In this document: piece by piece, positions 34,780 through 44,058 of the stretch
Position numbering within the stretch: position 1 is the stretch's first letter
Layout of the letters: each line of letters opens with the position of its first letter
Origin: Streptomyces sp. XM4193
Lineage (GTDB): Bacteria > Actinomycetota > Actinomycetes > Streptomycetales > Streptomycetaceae
Reading direction: 5' to 3'
Assembly: GCF_023072595.1 (NCBI RefSeq)
Contig: NZ_JALLGK010000003.1
Span: forward strand, 460,755 to 524,754
Length of the DNA stretch: 64,000 bases
Made by a program: the position numbers and the translations under genes
The notes under the pieces: generated by a model
The model's database searches: none
Seen by the model: only the letters and a program-made list of their open reading frames with translations
What the model was told of the DNA's origin: nothing

Positions 34780-36122
34780 TCGTCGTCCGCGCAGACTCCG
34801 CCGCTCTCCGTCGGCGAGGGCTCGTCCCCGTCGGGTGCCGGGCTCTGCGAGGCCGGATCCTGCGGCGAGGAACTCTGCGTACGGGCGCCCTCGTTCCGTT
34901 CCCGCGCCCCGGTGCGGCCGCCCTCGTCCACCGGCCGGTCCGCCCGCAGCTGCGCGAACAGCCGGGCCGCGTCCGGCTGTCGCAGCTCGTCCCGGTTGGG
35001 GTTCTGGCGGTAGGGCTGCCGCGGCACGGTCATGAACCGCACGTCCTCCGCCGGGATGTTGCGCACGCTGCGCACCAGGTCGTACAGCTCGGTCAGGGAG
35101 TTCATGCCCGAGTCCGCAGTGACGGAGGAGGTCGCGGCGTCCAGCACGGGGAAGAGCTTGGCGGGGTTCATCAGTACGCCGTTGCCGCGCACCTTGCGCA
35201 CCAGCGAGGCCAGGAAGTCCTGCTGACGGGCCATCCGGTCGGTGTCGCTGCCGTTGCCGAAGCTCTGGCGGGCGCGTACGTAGCCGAGGGCGTCCTCGCC
35301 CCGCAGGGTCTGGCGCCCGGCCGGCAGGTCGAGCTTCGCGTCCCGGTCCCTGACCGGGTCCGGCAGGCAGACCTGCACGCCTCCCACGGAGTCGACCAGC
35401 CGTTTGAAGCCGTCGAAGTCGATCACCATGTGGTGGTCCACGCGTACGTCGGTGAGCTTCTCGACCGTACGGATCGTGCAGGCCGCCCCGCCGAACTGGT
35501 AGGCCCAGTTGAACTGGGCGAGCTGCCCCTTGGCGCGGGAGCCGTCCGGGCGGTCGCACGTGGGGATGTCCACCATCAGATCGCGGGGCAGCGAGACGGC
35601 CGTGGCCCGGTCCCGGTCGGCGGACAGGTGCAGCAGGATCGCGGTGTCCGAGCGCGCCGTGCCGTTGTCCCTGCCGTACCGCCGGTTCTGGCCGCTGCGG
35701 TCGTCCGAGCCGATCACCAGGATGTTGGAGGCGCCGTCGACCTCGGGGTCGGGCCGCTCCCGTTCGTACTTCTCCAGCAGTTCGGCGGTGGCGGTGTCGG
35801 TGGTGATGTTGCCCTCCAGCCGGTGGTACATCACCCAGCCCGTGCCCGCGCCCGCCAGGATGACCACCGAGGTGGCGAGCGCCGCCCACCGCAGCCACCG
35901 TCCCGCGCCCGCCCGCCGTCCGCCGCCGTTCCGTCCGTCGGGGCTGTCGGGGCTGTCGGGGCCGCCCGGTCCGTCGCCCCGACCGTCCGGGCCGCCCGGT
36001 CCGTGCGAGCCTCCGCCCGGGCCCGGTCCGCCGGGGCCTTCGCCGTTCGCGCCTTCGGAGCCCGCCACCGGTCCGGGCTGCCGGTGCGGTGTTCCCTCCG
36101 GGCCGGTCTCGGCGTCGCTCAC
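34776..36122 (-). CDS. LCP family protein, copy 5
   Basis: A 448-residue LCP protein without a LytR_C domain. A Gly/Pro/Asp-rich cytoplasmic part precedes the membrane helix (LRWAALATSVVILAGAGTGW, about residues 77-96). LCP motifs are ILVIGSDDRSGQNRRYG, SDTAILLHL, VSLPRDLMVDIPTC and LGYVRARQSFGNG. The C-terminal 60 residues are Ser/Pro/Gln-rich and acidic, probably disordered. GTG 36122 has a GGAGGG about 14 nt upstream. The 262-bp gap to copy 4 suggests an independent promoter there. Confidence 0.93.
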   Translation of the reverse strand: MSDAETGPEGTPHRQPGPVAGSEGANGEGPGGPGPGGGSHGPGGPDGRGDGPGGPDSPDSPDGRNGGGRRAGAGRWLRWAALATSVVILAGAGTGWVMYHRLEGNITTDTATAELLEKYERERPDPEVDGASNILVIGSDDRSGQNRRYGRDNGTARSDTAILLHLSADRDRATAVSLPRDLMVDIPTCDRPDGSRAKGQLAQFNWAYQFGGAACTIRTVEKLTDVRVDHHMVIDFDGFKRLVDSVGGVQVCLPDPVRDRDAKLDLPAGRQTLRGEDALGYVRARQSFGNGSDTDRMARQQDFLASLVRKVRGNGVLMNPAKLFPVLDAATSSVTADSGMNSLTELYDLVRSVRNIPAEDVRFMTVPRQPYRQNPNRDELRQPDAARLFAQLRADRPVDEGGRTGARERNEGARTQSSSPQDPASQSPAPDGDEPSPTESGGVCADDD

Positions 36123-36297
36123 GGCAGTTGTCCATCCCTCCGGCTCGGCGGCGTACGCCCCGGAGCGCCTGGGGGCTCGGGCCGCGGGCGGCCCTGCCGG
36201 GCAGCCGGCGACCGCCGGGGTGTGCGAGGACCCGCCCCGAATCCGGGACAGGTCCTCCAGCGATCCTCGGGGCGTCCGCCGCCGCCCACCACCGCCG

Positions 36298-37047
36298 CTA
36301 CGCCGTGTGAGTGATGCGCTCGCTCTCCCGGCGGGCGGCGAGCGCCTCGGCGTCCAGCCGGTCGGCGTTGCGGTTGAGCACCACCGAGGCGCCGGCCGCC
36401 AGCGGGGCCAGCAGGCCGCGGGAGATGCCGGTCCAGTCGTCGTAGTCGCGCACCGAGAGCACTCGGGAGCCCGAGGTCAGTCCCAGTGCGGCGGCATCCC
36501 CCCTGGCCTGTTCGACGACCTGCGTGCCGCTCAGCGTTCTGCCGCCGATGACCAGTGACGGGGCGCCGCCCTCGACCGGCATGTAGGGAGCGAACCGGTC
36601 GCCCTGGCCCGGCACTTCGACCGCGTAGTCGACGAAGCCCTCCGGCGGCTGCGGGAACCGGGCGCCCATCGGGCGCAGGCTGAGCGCGATCCGCTCGCCT
36701 CCGCAGCGCCGCGCCTCCTGGAGGCTGTCCGGGCCGCTGACCACGAGGTCCGCCGCGCCCGGATCGCCCTGCGGCTCCACCAGCACTCCCACCGACGAGC
36801 CGGCGAGCAGCCAGACCGCGGTCTGCCAGTGCGCCGGAAGCAGCAGCGCGAGCCGGTCGCCCGGTTCGACGGACAGCTCGTCCTGGAGGAGGTTGGCGGT
36901 CTTCGCCACCCAATTGGCGAAGGTGGCGACGGAAAGTTCCACGCGCTCACCGGTCGCGTCGTCGTAGTACGTCACCAGCGGGCGGGAGGGGTCCGCCGCG
37001 AGGGCCGAACGCAGCAGGTCGGCGGGGGTGGAATCAGTGGCGTGCAT
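36298..37047 (-). CDS. TIGR03089 family protein (adenylate-forming-like)
   Basis: A 249-residue protein resembling the N-terminal part of acyl-CoA synthetases: it opens with a YYDDATGERVELSVATFANWV segment (about residues 26-48) and has NLLQDELSVEPGDRLALLLP. It lacks the C-terminal AMP-binding motifs needed for adenylation, so it is unlikely to be a complete ligase. This is a recognised actinobacterial family of unknown function. On the minus strand TACGCT lies 7 nt before ATG 37047 with no ribosome binding site, so translation is probably leaderless. Divergent from the PGRP amidase gene. Confidence 0.82.
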   Translation of the reverse strand: MHATDSTPADLLRSALAADPSRPLVTYYDDATGERVELSVATFANWVAKTANLLQDELSVEPGDRLALLLPAHWQTAVWLLAGSSVGVLVEPQGDPGAADLVVSGPDSLQEARRCGGERIALSLRPMGARFPQPPEGFVDYAVEVPGQGDRFAPYMPVEGGAPSLVIGGRTLSGTQVVEQARGDAAALGLTSGSRVLSVRDYDDWTGISRGLLAPLAAGASVVLNRNADRLDAEALAARRESERITHTA

Positions 37048-37146
37048 GGGGGTCAGCGTATCCAGCGGGCGGCCCGCGCGCAGTCGTCGGGACCCCGCCG
37101 AGGTGGACGGGTCAAGCAGAAGTGACGGCGTGTCAACCGACGGATC

Positions 37147-37188
37147 GTCAGCTGACGAATAGACAGATCTGTCCCTGTATGTACAGGC
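37147..37188. promoter_or_regulatory. Cluster of three palindromes in the amidase promoter region
   Basis: Three palindromes lie side by side: GTCAGCTGAC (37147-37156, perfect), GACAGATCTGTC (37162-37173, perfect) and CCTGTA-TG-TACAGG (37175-37188, perfect arms). They sit immediately upstream of the amidase start at 37196. They may be regulator sites or form RNA structure near the start codon; no regulator is identified. Confidence 0.55.
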
Positions 37189-37195
37189 TTTTGGT

Positions 37196-38647
37196 ATGCG
37201 TGCACTCCTTGCTGCCACAGTCGGCTCCCTCTGCACGGCCGCGCTGATCGTCCCGCTGGCCCAGCCCGCGGCGGCCCAGCCCGCGCCTGCCGTCGAACTG
37301 CCCACCCGTACCGACACCACCTCCGCCGTTCCGGCCGGCCTCGCCGCGTCGGACGCCGCGACCCGGGCACGTGCCGAGAGCGCCGGCCGGGCCGAACGCC
37401 CCGCCCGCACCCGGACGTTGCCCCTCTCCTCGCTGAGCGGGAAGGACCGCGCCGGGCTCACCGACGGCGGCCGGCTCGGAGCGCGGGAGGTCACCCCGTT
37501 CTCGATGCTCGGCGTGGTGTGGGACGACGCGGAGCAGGAACTGGCGGACCACGTCGAGGTGCGCACCCGCTCCGGCGCCGACGGGCGGTGGACGGGCTGG
37601 ACCGAGCTCTCCCACCACGCCACCGACGCCCCCGACCCGACGTCGGCCGAGGGCGGCGGCACACGCGGCAGCACAGCCCCGCTGTGGGTCGGCGAGTCCG
37701 ACGCGGTCGACGTACGGCTGGCATCCGGGAACGGCGGCAGCGCCGCGCTGCCCGACGGGCTGCGGCTGGCCCTGATCGACCCCGGCACCGAGGCCGATTC
37801 CGCACGGCCCGCCTCCCGGGCCGGCCATGCGGCAGACGGGGGCGGACGCTCTGGCCCGGGCGCCGTGCTGCGCGCCGCCGTCGACGGAAAGCCCGGCGGC
37901 CCCGCCTCCGGGCTCGGCGGCCAGGCCGTCGCCAGCAGCGCGATGAACTCCCAGTTCGCCGCGCTGGGCGCCGAACGGATCCCGCCGGAGGCCCCGCGGC
38001 AGAACCTCGCCGCGCCACAGGGCGGGACCGACACCAACGCCGCGCCCATCGGGCCGCGCCCGGGCATCGTCACCCGCGCGGGCTGGGGCGCCAACGAGTC
38101 CTGGCGCGAGCCGGGCTTCGGCTACACCACCACCGTGAAGTCCGCGTTCGTCCACCACACCGCGGAGAGCAACAACTACACCTGCGCACAGGCCCCTTCG
38201 GTGATCAGGAGCATCTACCAGTACCACGTGCGCAGCCTGGGCTGGCGGGACATCGGCTACAACTTCCTGGTCGACAAGTGCGGCCAGATCTACGAGGGCC
38301 GGGCCGGCGGCGTGGCCAAGGCGGTGCTCGGCGCCCACACCTACGGCTTCAACAGCAACACCACGGGCATCGCGGTGCTCGGTTCCTTCGGCTCGACCGC
38401 GCCGCCGAAGGCCGCGGTGGAGGGCGTCGCCAAGCTCATCGCCTGGAAGCTCGGCCTGCACGGGCTGAACCCGGTCGGCAGCGTCACCCTCACCTCGGGC
38501 GGCGGCAAGTGGCCGGCCGGCACCAAGGTCAAGATGCGGGCGGTCGCGGGACACCGTGACGGCTTCGCCACCGAGTGCCCCGGCGCCAAGCTCTACGCCA
38601 AGCTGCCCGAGATCCGCACCCTGGCGGCACGGCTCCAGGGGCGCTGA
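37196..38647 (+). CDS. Secreted N-acetylmuramoyl-L-alanine amidase (PGRP/Amidase_2)
   Basis: A 483-residue exoenzyme. The signal peptide covers residues 1-27 (LIVPLAQPAAAQ). A long N-terminal region of about 250 residues contains LGVVWDDAEQELADHVEVRT and WTGWTELSHHATD, a beta-rich module common in actinobacterial PGRP proteins. The Amidase_2/PGRP domain starts at about residue 285 (IVTRAGWGANESW). Zinc ligands are expected in FVHHTAESNNYTC (first His) and at AGHRDGFATECPG; the Tyr in DIGYNFLVD is conserved. It cuts the bond between MurNAc and the stem peptide. ATG 37196 has a weak ribosome binding site. Confidence 0.93.
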   Translation: MRALLAATVGSLCTAALIVPLAQPAAAQPAPAVELPTRTDTTSAVPAGLAASDAATRARAESAGRAERPARTRTLPLSSLSGKDRAGLTDGGRLGAREVTPFSMLGVVWDDAEQELADHVEVRTRSGADGRWTGWTELSHHATDAPDPTSAEGGGTRGSTAPLWVGESDAVDVRLASGNGGSAALPDGLRLALIDPGTEADSARPASRAGHAADGGGRSGPGAVLRAAVDGKPGGPASGLGGQAVASSAMNSQFAALGAERIPPEAPRQNLAAPQGGTDTNAAPIGPRPGIVTRAGWGANESWREPGFGYTTTVKSAFVHHTAESNNYTCAQAPSVIRSIYQYHVRSLGWRDIGYNFLVDKCGQIYEGRAGGVAKAVLGAHTYGFNSNTTGIAVLGSFGSTAPPKAAVEGVAKLIAWKLGLHGLNPVGSVTLTSGGGKWPAGTKVKMRAVAGHRDGFATECPGAKLYAKLPEIRTLAARLQGR

Positions 38648-38682
38648 GGGTCGCGCACCCGCGCTGAGCGGTCGTGAACGAC

Positions 38683-38715
38683 GGGAGGCTCCGGGCATCG
38701 GCCCCGGGGCCTCCC
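38683..38715 (+). terminator. Amidase gene terminator
   Basis: 13-bp arms (38683-38695, 38703-38715) with one G-T wobble and a 7-nt loop, 35 bp after the stop and before the manC-type promoter. Confidence 0.75.
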
Positions 38716-38730
38716 ACTTGCTCGTTTGCT

Positions 38731-38736
38731 TACACT
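38731..38736 (+). promoter_or_regulatory. -10 element of the mannose-1-phosphate guanylyltransferase gene
   Basis: TACACT in an AT-richer patch following the amidase terminator. Transcription would begin at about 38743, close to an in-frame ATG at 38746. No clear -35 is seen. Confidence 0.45.
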
Positions 38737-38781
38737 GGCCGTTCGATGAGCAGCCCCGACCCGGCAGGAAGCAGAAGCACG

Positions 38782-39861
38782 GTGACAGAAGCGATACTCC
38801 TCGTCGGAGGCAAGGGCACTCGGCTGCGCCCCCTGACGGTCAACACCCCGAAACCGATGGTGCCCGCCGCCGGCGTGCCGTTTCTGACCCACCAGCTCGC
38901 GAGGGCCAAGGCCGCGGGCGTCGACCACGTGGTGATGGCGACCTCCTACCTCGCGGAGGTCTTCGAGCCGTACTTCGGAGACGGCTCGGCGCTGGGCCTG
39001 GAGCTGGAGTACGTCACCGAGGACGAGCCGCTGGGCACCGGAGGCGCGATCCGCAACGTCGCCCCGCGACTGCGCTCGGCCGCCGACGAGCCGGTGCTGG
39101 TCTTCAACGGGGACATCCTCACCGGCCTGGACATCCGGGCCCTGGTCGACACCCACCGCGGCAGCGGCGCCGATGTCTCGCTCCATCTGACCCGGGTCGC
39201 GGACCCGCGCGCCTTCGGCCTCGTCCCCACCGACGGCGAGGGCCGGGTGACGGCGTTCCTGGAGAAGCCGCAGACGCCCGAGGAGATCGTCACCGACCAG
39301 ATCAACGCCGGTGCGTACGTCTTCACCCGCTCCGTCATCGACAGCATCCCCGCCGACCGGCCCGTCTCCGTGGAGCGCGAGACCTTCCCCGGACTGCTCG
39401 CCGAGGGCGCGCACCTCCAGGGCATGGTCGACTCCACCTACTGGCTCGATCTCGGCACCCCGCAGGCGTTCGTCCGCGGCTCCGCCGACCTCGTGCTCGG
39501 CCGCGCCCCCTCGCCCGCCGTACCGGGCCGCCGCGGCGAGCGTCTGGTGCTGGACGGCGCCGAGGTCGCCCCGGACGCCAAGCTCACCGCGGGTTCCGTG
39601 GTCGGCAGCGGCGCGCGGATCGGCGCGGGAGCGGTCGTCGAGGGCAGCACGATCCTCGCGGACGCGACCGTGGCGCCGGGCGCCCAGGTGCGCAACTCCC
39701 TGGTCGGCGCCGGCGCGCACATCGGCGCGGGCACGGTCCTGGACGGCGCGGTGATCGGCGACGGCGCGATCGTCGGCGAGGGCAACGAGCTGCGCGAGGG
39801 CGTACGCATCTGGTGCGACGCCCGCATCCCCGACGGCGCGGTGCGCTTCTCCGCACCGTGA
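38782..39861 (+). CDS. manC: Mannose-1-phosphate guanylyltransferase (NDP-sugar pyrophosphorylase)
   Basis: A 359-residue nucleotidyltransferase. The signature GGKGTRLRPLT with EKPQTPEE is at the N-terminal GT-A-like domain, which also has FNGDILTG. The C-terminal third is a left-handed beta-helix of hexapeptide repeats (GAEVAPDAKLTAGSVVGSGA pattern). It makes GDP-mannose from mannose-1-phosphate and GTP; it closely matches the Streptomyces enzyme given this role, though glucose-1-phosphate thymidylyltransferases look similar. GTG 38782 gives family-typical length; ATG 38746 near the likely transcription start would add 12 residues. It works with the mannomutase (51766) and isomerase (55110). 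Confidence 0.9.
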   Translation: MTEAILLVGGKGTRLRPLTVNTPKPMVPAAGVPFLTHQLARAKAAGVDHVVMATSYLAEVFEPYFGDGSALGLELEYVTEDEPLGTGGAIRNVAPRLRSAADEPVLVFNGDILTGLDIRALVDTHRGSGADVSLHLTRVADPRAFGLVPTDGEGRVTAFLEKPQTPEEIVTDQINAGAYVFTRSVIDSIPADRPVSVERETFPGLLAEGAHLQGMVDSTYWLDLGTPQAFVRGSADLVLGRAPSPAVPGRRGERLVLDGAEVAPDAKLTAGSVVGSGARIGAGAVVEGSTILADATVAPGAQVRNSLVGAGAHIGAGTVLDGAVIGDGAIVGEGNELREGVRIWCDARIPDGAVRFSAP

Positions 39862-39910
39862 GCAAGCGGCACCCGGCCTCGGCCGTGCGGCACGTGCCGG
39901 GCGGTGCTTC

Positions 39911-40831
39911 GTGACCGGCGCCGTCGTACGACGCTGGGAGCCGTCCGGCCCGTACGACCTGCCGGGCAACCTGCGCGTGCTGCGCCGCGGCCCCGGCGAC
40001 CCCACCCACCGCCTGCGCGACGGCGAGCTGTGGCGTACGAGCCGCACCCCCGACGGGCCGGTGACGCTGCGGCTGACGTCCGAGTCGGGGGCGGTGTGCG
40101 CGCAGGCGTGGGGGAGCGGCGCGGACTGGGCGCTGGACCGACTCCCGGCGCTGCTCGGCGAGTCGGACCGCCCCGAGGAGTTCGTCCCCCGGCACCGGGT
40201 GGTGCTGCGGGCCCACCGCGCCCGGCCCGGGCTGCGGCTGGTGCGCACCGGGCTGGTGCTGGAGTCGCTGATCCCCTCGGTGCTGGAGCAGAAGGTCACC
40301 ACCGACGAGGCGTACCGCGCCTGGCGGCTGCTGGTCAGGCGCTACGGCGAGCCGGCGCCGGGCCCCGCGCAGCTGATGCCGCCGGGCATGTACGTGATGC
40401 CCGGCCCGCGCGAGTGGCGGCACATCCCGTCCTGGGAGTGGCACCGCGCCGGTGTCGACGGCAAGCGCTCCGCCGCGGTGCTCCGCGCCTGCCGGGTCGC
40501 ACCCCGGCTGGAGGAGGCCGCAGGGATGCCGCTGCCGCAGGCCCTGCACCGGCTCCAGCTCGTGCCCGGCATCGGCCCCTGGACGGCCGCCGAAACCCTT
40601 CAGCGCAGCAACGGCGATCCGGACGCGGTGACCGTCGGCGACCTCCATCTGCCCGGCATCATCGGCTACGCGCTGACCGGTCGACGCGGTCTGGACGACG
40701 AGGCGATGCTGGAGCTGCTCGCCCCGTACGCCGGCCAGCGCCACCGGGCGACCCGGCTGCTGCTGGCCGAGGGGCCGGTTCCGGCACGCCGCGCTCCCCG
40801 ATTCCCGGTGGGCGACATCGCCCGGCTCTGA
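39911..40831 (+). CDS. DNA-3-methyladenine glycosylase, AlkA-like (HhH-GPD)
   Basis: A 306-residue base-excision repair glycosylase. The helix-hairpin-helix-GPD region reads LHRLQLVPGIGPWTAAETLQ, with the catalytic Asp in PDAVTVGDLHLP. ESLIPSVLEQKVTTDEAYRA is the typical preceding helix pair (LVLE...EQKVT). It removes alkylated purines from DNA. GTG 39911 lies 49 bp after the guanylyltransferase stop, so the two may be co-transcribed. The N-terminal 90 residues form the usual beta-rich wing domain. Confidence 0.88.
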   Translation: MTGAVVRRWEPSGPYDLPGNLRVLRRGPGDPTHRLRDGELWRTSRTPDGPVTLRLTSESGAVCAQAWGSGADWALDRLPALLGESDRPEEFVPRHRVVLRAHRARPGLRLVRTGLVLESLIPSVLEQKVTTDEAYRAWRLLVRRYGEPAPGPAQLMPPGMYVMPGPREWRHIPSWEWHRAGVDGKRSAAVLRACRVAPRLEEAAGMPLPQALHRLQLVPGIGPWTAAETLQRSNGDPDAVTVGDLHLPGIIGYALTGRRGLDDEAMLELLAPYAGQRHRATRLLLAEGPVPARRAPRFPVGDIARL

Positions 40832-40905
40832 ACGCACTCCCACCCGCCACCGCACCCGACTCCGGGCCCGCGGACCACAGGGGGCACGTGTTCTGCCTGC
40901 TCGGC

Positions 40906-40960
40906 CGCGTACGGACGCGAGCCCCGTGGGCGCTCACCCGCGGGCCCACGGCCGTACGCG
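40906..40960. terminator. Compound hairpin between convergent glycosylase and fbiB genes
   Basis: An outer perfect 9-bp stem CGCGTACGG/CCGTACGCG (40906-40914, 40952-40960) encloses an inner perfect 8-bp stem CCGTGGGC/GCCCACGG (40924-40931, 40944-40951). It lies in the 197-bp convergent gap, which holds nothing else recognisable. Confidence 0.65.
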
Positions 40961-41028
40961 ATGCGCGCTGCTGTACGGCCGCCGCGACGGCGGTCCGCCG
41001 CGTTGGCGGCACACCGGTGCCCCAACGG

Positions 41029-42384
41029 TCAGCGCGTCACCAGGAAGTCGGCCGCCTGCCTCGGCGGCCTCGGTGCGGGACCGGCGGCCGGGTGGCCCAC
41101 CGCGACCGCGCCCATCGGGTCCCACTCCGCCGGAAGCTCCAGCACCTTCCGCACGACGTCGCGGCAGAACATCGTCGAGGACACCCAGGCCGAGCCCAGC
41201 CCTTCGCCGGCGAGGGCCACCAGCAGATTCTGGACGCCCGCACCCGCGGCGACGACGAACATCTCCCGCTCCGCGGCGGACCTCCGCGCGTCCGGGTACT
41301 CGTGCGCGCCGTCCGCGACCAGACAGGGCACCACCAGGTACGGCGCCCGGCGCAGCACCTCGCCGCGGCGCACCCGTCGGGCGATGCTCTCCTCGGTCTT
41401 GCCGTCGGCGCGCAGATCGGCGATCCAGGCGTCCCGCATGGCGTCCAGCAGCTTCGTCCGGCTCGCCTCGCTCTCCAGCAGCACGAACCGCCAGGGGGTG
41501 GTGTGGTGCGGTGCGGGTGCGGTGACGGCGAGCGCCACGGCGCGGTGCACGGCGGCGCTGTCGACGGGGTCGGCGGTGAAGTCGCGCACGGTGCGACGCA
41601 GCGCGACCGCCTCGCGCACGGCCTCCGACGTGCCCAGCCGGAACATGTCCATGGACGCCTCGCGCACCAGTGACCGCGCGCCCTCGAAGAGGGTCGGGTC
41701 CTCGCCCTCCGGAGCGCCGGCCCCGACGTTGTCCGGATCGGCGAAGGTGTGCTGGGGGAGTCCGCGCAGCACGGCGACGGGCAGACCGTCGGCCTTGCCC
41801 TTCACCAACTCGCCGGCCCCGGCGAGTTCGTCGCCGACCGCGATCACCGTGACCTCCAGCGGGTTGCCGTGCGAGTCGGTGCCGCCGCGCTGGTCGTCCA
41901 GCACCCGCACCCCGGCCGCGCCGATGGCGACGTCGGTCTGCCCCTCGCGCCAGGGCCTGCCGAAGGTGTCGGTGACGATCACGCCGACCTCGACGCCGAG
42001 CAGCGCCCGTACGCCGGCCCGGATGCGCCGGGCCGACTCGTCCGGGTCCTCGGGCAGCAACAGGACGGTACCGGCAGGGGTGTTGGAGGCGTCCACGCCG
42101 GCCGCGGCCATCACGAAGCCGTGCCGGGTCTCGACGATCCGCGCGGGCCCGCGGCGGGCGACGACGCGCACCGTCTCGTCGTCGATGGCGGCCTCGCGGT
42201 CGTCCGCGCGCACCACCCGGCCCTCCGACTTGCTGACGATCTTCGAGGTGACGACGAGCACGTCCCCGTACGCGAGCCCCGGCATGCCGTCCGAAGTGGC
42301 GGCGTCGGCGATCAGGGCGGCGAGGTCGTCCCCCGGAGCCACTTCGGGGATGCCGGGCAGCGCCCAGACCTGGTAGCCGTTCAT
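41029..42384 (-). CDS. fbiB: Bifunctional F420-0:gamma-glutamyl ligase / dehydro-F420-0 reductase
   Basis: A 451-residue two-domain FbiB. The N-terminal CofE domain (to about residue 250) contains [30 protein letters not shown] and [20 protein letters not shown], adding gamma-linked glutamates to F420-0. The C-terminal nitroreductase-like FMN domain has [35 protein letters not shown] and [19 protein letters not shown]. In mycobacteria that domain reduces dehydro-F420-0. Its ATG overlaps the stop of fbiA by 4 bp (ATGA), so translation is coupled. F420 is a deazaflavin hydride carrier used by many actinobacterial redox enzymes. Confidence 0.96.
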   Translation of the reverse strand: MNGYQVWALPGIPEVAPGDDLAALIADAATSDGMPGLAYGDVLVVTSKIVSKSEGRVVRADDREAAIDDETVRVVARRGPARIVETRHGFVMAAAGVDASNTPAGTVLLLPEDPDESARRIRAGVRALLGVEVGVIVTDTFGRPWREGQTDVAIGAAGVRVLDDQRGGTDSHGNPLEVTVIAVGDELAGAGELVKGKADGLPVAVLRGLPQHTFADPDNVGAGAPEGEDPTLFEGARSLVREASMDMFRLGTSEAVREAVALRRTVRDFTADPVDSAAVHRAVALAVTAPAPHHTTPWRFVLLESEASRTKLLDAMRDAWIADLRADGKTEESIARRVRRGEVLRRAPYLVVPCLVADGAHEYPDARRSAAEREMFVVAAGAGVQNLLVALAGEGLGSAWVSSTMFCRDVVRKVLELPAEWDPMGAVAVGHPAAGPAPRPPRQAADFLVTR

Positions 42385-43355
42385 CCGGCCACCTCGGCGG
42401 CCAGCTCCAGCGCTTGGGCGGCCATGCGCGCCGTCGTGTCCGGGTCGGACATCATCAGCGGGACGGCCCGGCAGCGCACCCCGGCCGCCTCCACCTCGGC
42501 GACGGCCTCCGCGTCCGTGGAGTCGACCAACCAGCCGTCCAGCAGCCCCGATCCGTAGTGCAGCGCCACCGCCGCGGCGGTGGTCTCCACACCGATCGCG
42601 GCCAGCATCCGGTCGGCCATCCCGCGCACCGGGGCGCCGCCGACGATGGGGGAGAGGCCGACCACCGGCACCCCCGCGTCGGCGATGGCCTCCCGGACGC
42701 CCGGTACGGCCAGGATCGTCCCCACGCTGACCACGGGGTTCGACGGCGGGAACAGCACGACGTCGGCGGCGCCGATCGCCTCCAGCACGCCCGGCGCCGG
42801 GGCGGCCTGGTCCGCGCCGATCGGGACCACGGCCCGGGCCGGGACCTCGGCGCGCATCCGCACCCAGTACTCCTGGAAGTGCACGGCCCGTCGGCCGCTG
42901 CCGCCCTCCGCCTCCGGGTCGTCGACCAGCACATGGGTCTCGACCCGGTCGTCGGTCATCGGCAGCAGCCGGACCCCCGGCTGCCAGCGCCTGCACAGCG
43001 CCTCGGTCACCGCGCTGAGCGGATAGCCGGCCGAGATCATCTGGGTGCGCACGATGTGGGTGGCGAAGTCGCGGTCGCCCAGCCCGAACCAGGACGGCCC
43101 GACCCCGTACGCGGCGAGCTCCTCCTTGACGGTGAAGGTCTCCTCGGCCCGCCCCCAGCCCTGTTCGTCGTGGATGCCGCCGCCGAGGGTGTACATCACG
43201 GTGTCCAGGTCCGGGCAGACCTTGAGCCCGAACAGATGGATGTCGTCGCCGGTGTTGCCGATCACGGTGATCTCGGCGTCGGGTGCTGTCTTCTTGAGGC
43301 CGAGAAGGAATCGGGCGCCGCCGATACCCCCGGCCAGAACCACAATGCGCTGCAT
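42381..43355 (-). CDS. fbiA: 2-phospho-L-lactate/PEP transferase of F420 biosynthesis
   Basis: A 324-residue CofD/FbiA enzyme that joins the activated three-carbon unit to Fo. Conserved parts: [15 protein letters not shown] at the N-terminus, [23 protein letters not shown] (read in two blocks), [11 protein letters not shown] and [15 protein letters not shown]. In actinobacteria the donor derives from phosphoenolpyruvate, giving dehydro-F420-0, which FbiB reduces. ATG 43355 is preceded on its strand by CACACT 7 nt upstream without a ribosome binding site, suggesting a leaderless mRNA. Confidence 0.96.
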   Translation of the reverse strand: MQRIVVLAGGIGGARFLLGLKKTAPDAEITVIGNTGDDIHLFGLKVCPDLDTVMYTLGGGIHDEQGWGRAEETFTVKEELAAYGVGPSWFGLGDRDFATHIVRTQMISAGYPLSAVTEALCRRWQPGVRLLPMTDDRVETHVLVDDPEAEGGSGRRAVHFQEYWVRMRAEVPARAVVPIGADQAAPAPGVLEAIGAADVVLFPPSNPVVSVGTILAVPGVREAIADAGVPVVGLSPIVGGAPVRGMADRMLAAIGVETTAAAVALHYGSGLLDGWLVDSTDAEAVAEVEAAGVRCRAVPLMMSDPDTTARMAAQALELAAEVAG

Positions 43356-43368
43356 GCCGATCAGTGTG

Positions 43369-43887
43369 TCAGCTGACCCCGACGTCCCCGAGTGCCTTCG
43401 GTGGGACCGCGGGCGCGGAAGCGGCCAACGGCCCGTCGTGCATGGGCATTTCGGTCAGCCCCGGGAAGTAGACGTGCAGGCTGACGGCCGGGAGCAGGGC
43501 GTCGTTGGCCACCTCGTGCACATGGCCGGGGGTGACGAAACGCTGCGAACCGGGCCGCAGCGCAAGGGAGTTGGCGCCGGCCCGCTCGACGAGCTCGCCG
43601 TCGAGCACGGTCAGCACCCCGGAGGAACTGCCGTGGCTGTGCAGGCCGCTGCGCTGTCCCGGGAGCCAGCTGAGCAGCCACACCTCGTAGCCGGGCCCCT
43701 TGCGCAGCCGGTGGTACCAGCGGGTGGTGGCGTCGTAGCGAACGAGCGCGCGCCAGCCGGCCTCGTCGGCCGCGAGCGTGCGTGCCAGTCCGGCGAAGCC
43801 GGCGACGGTGGTGGGGTGCGCCGGGGCGGGCGGCAGGAGGTGGGTGACGGCGAGCAGGTCGCCGGCGATCTCGACATCGCTGTTCAC
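43369..43887 (-). CDS. Cysteine dioxygenase family protein
   Basis: A 172-residue cupin of the cysteine dioxygenase family. The three iron-ligand histidines appear as His83 and His85 in SGLHSHGSSSG and His124 in PGHVHEVAN; LTVLDGELVE is the typical cupin turn. It oxidises cysteine to cysteine sulfinate, though related enzymes act on 3-mercaptopropionate. GTG 43887 has AAGGA about 9 nt upstream. A candidate Cys-rich leader peptide is encoded 171 bp upstream on the same strand, consistent with cysteine-dependent control. Confidence 0.9.
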   Translation of the reverse strand: MNSDVEIAGDLLAVTHLLPPAPAHPTTVAGFAGLARTLAADEAGWRALVRYDATTRWYHRLRKGPGYEVWLLSWLPGQRSGLHSHGSSSGVLTVLDGELVERAGANSLALRPGSQRFVTPGHVHEVANDALLPAVSLHVYFPGLTEMPMHDGPLAASAPAVPPKALGDVGVS

Positions 43888-44058
43888 GAGACGGTGTCCT
43901 TGCGGGAGTTGGCTGCGCTGGGGGTTCTTCGGGACGCGGCGCGTGAGGCGGCGTCGACCGGGACGCGGGACCGGGCGGTCCTCAACAACAGCAACAGCGA
44001 CAGTGACCCGGGGCAGCGCGAAGGGACCCAGTGGTGTGGGTCGTGCTGAGCGCGGGGT

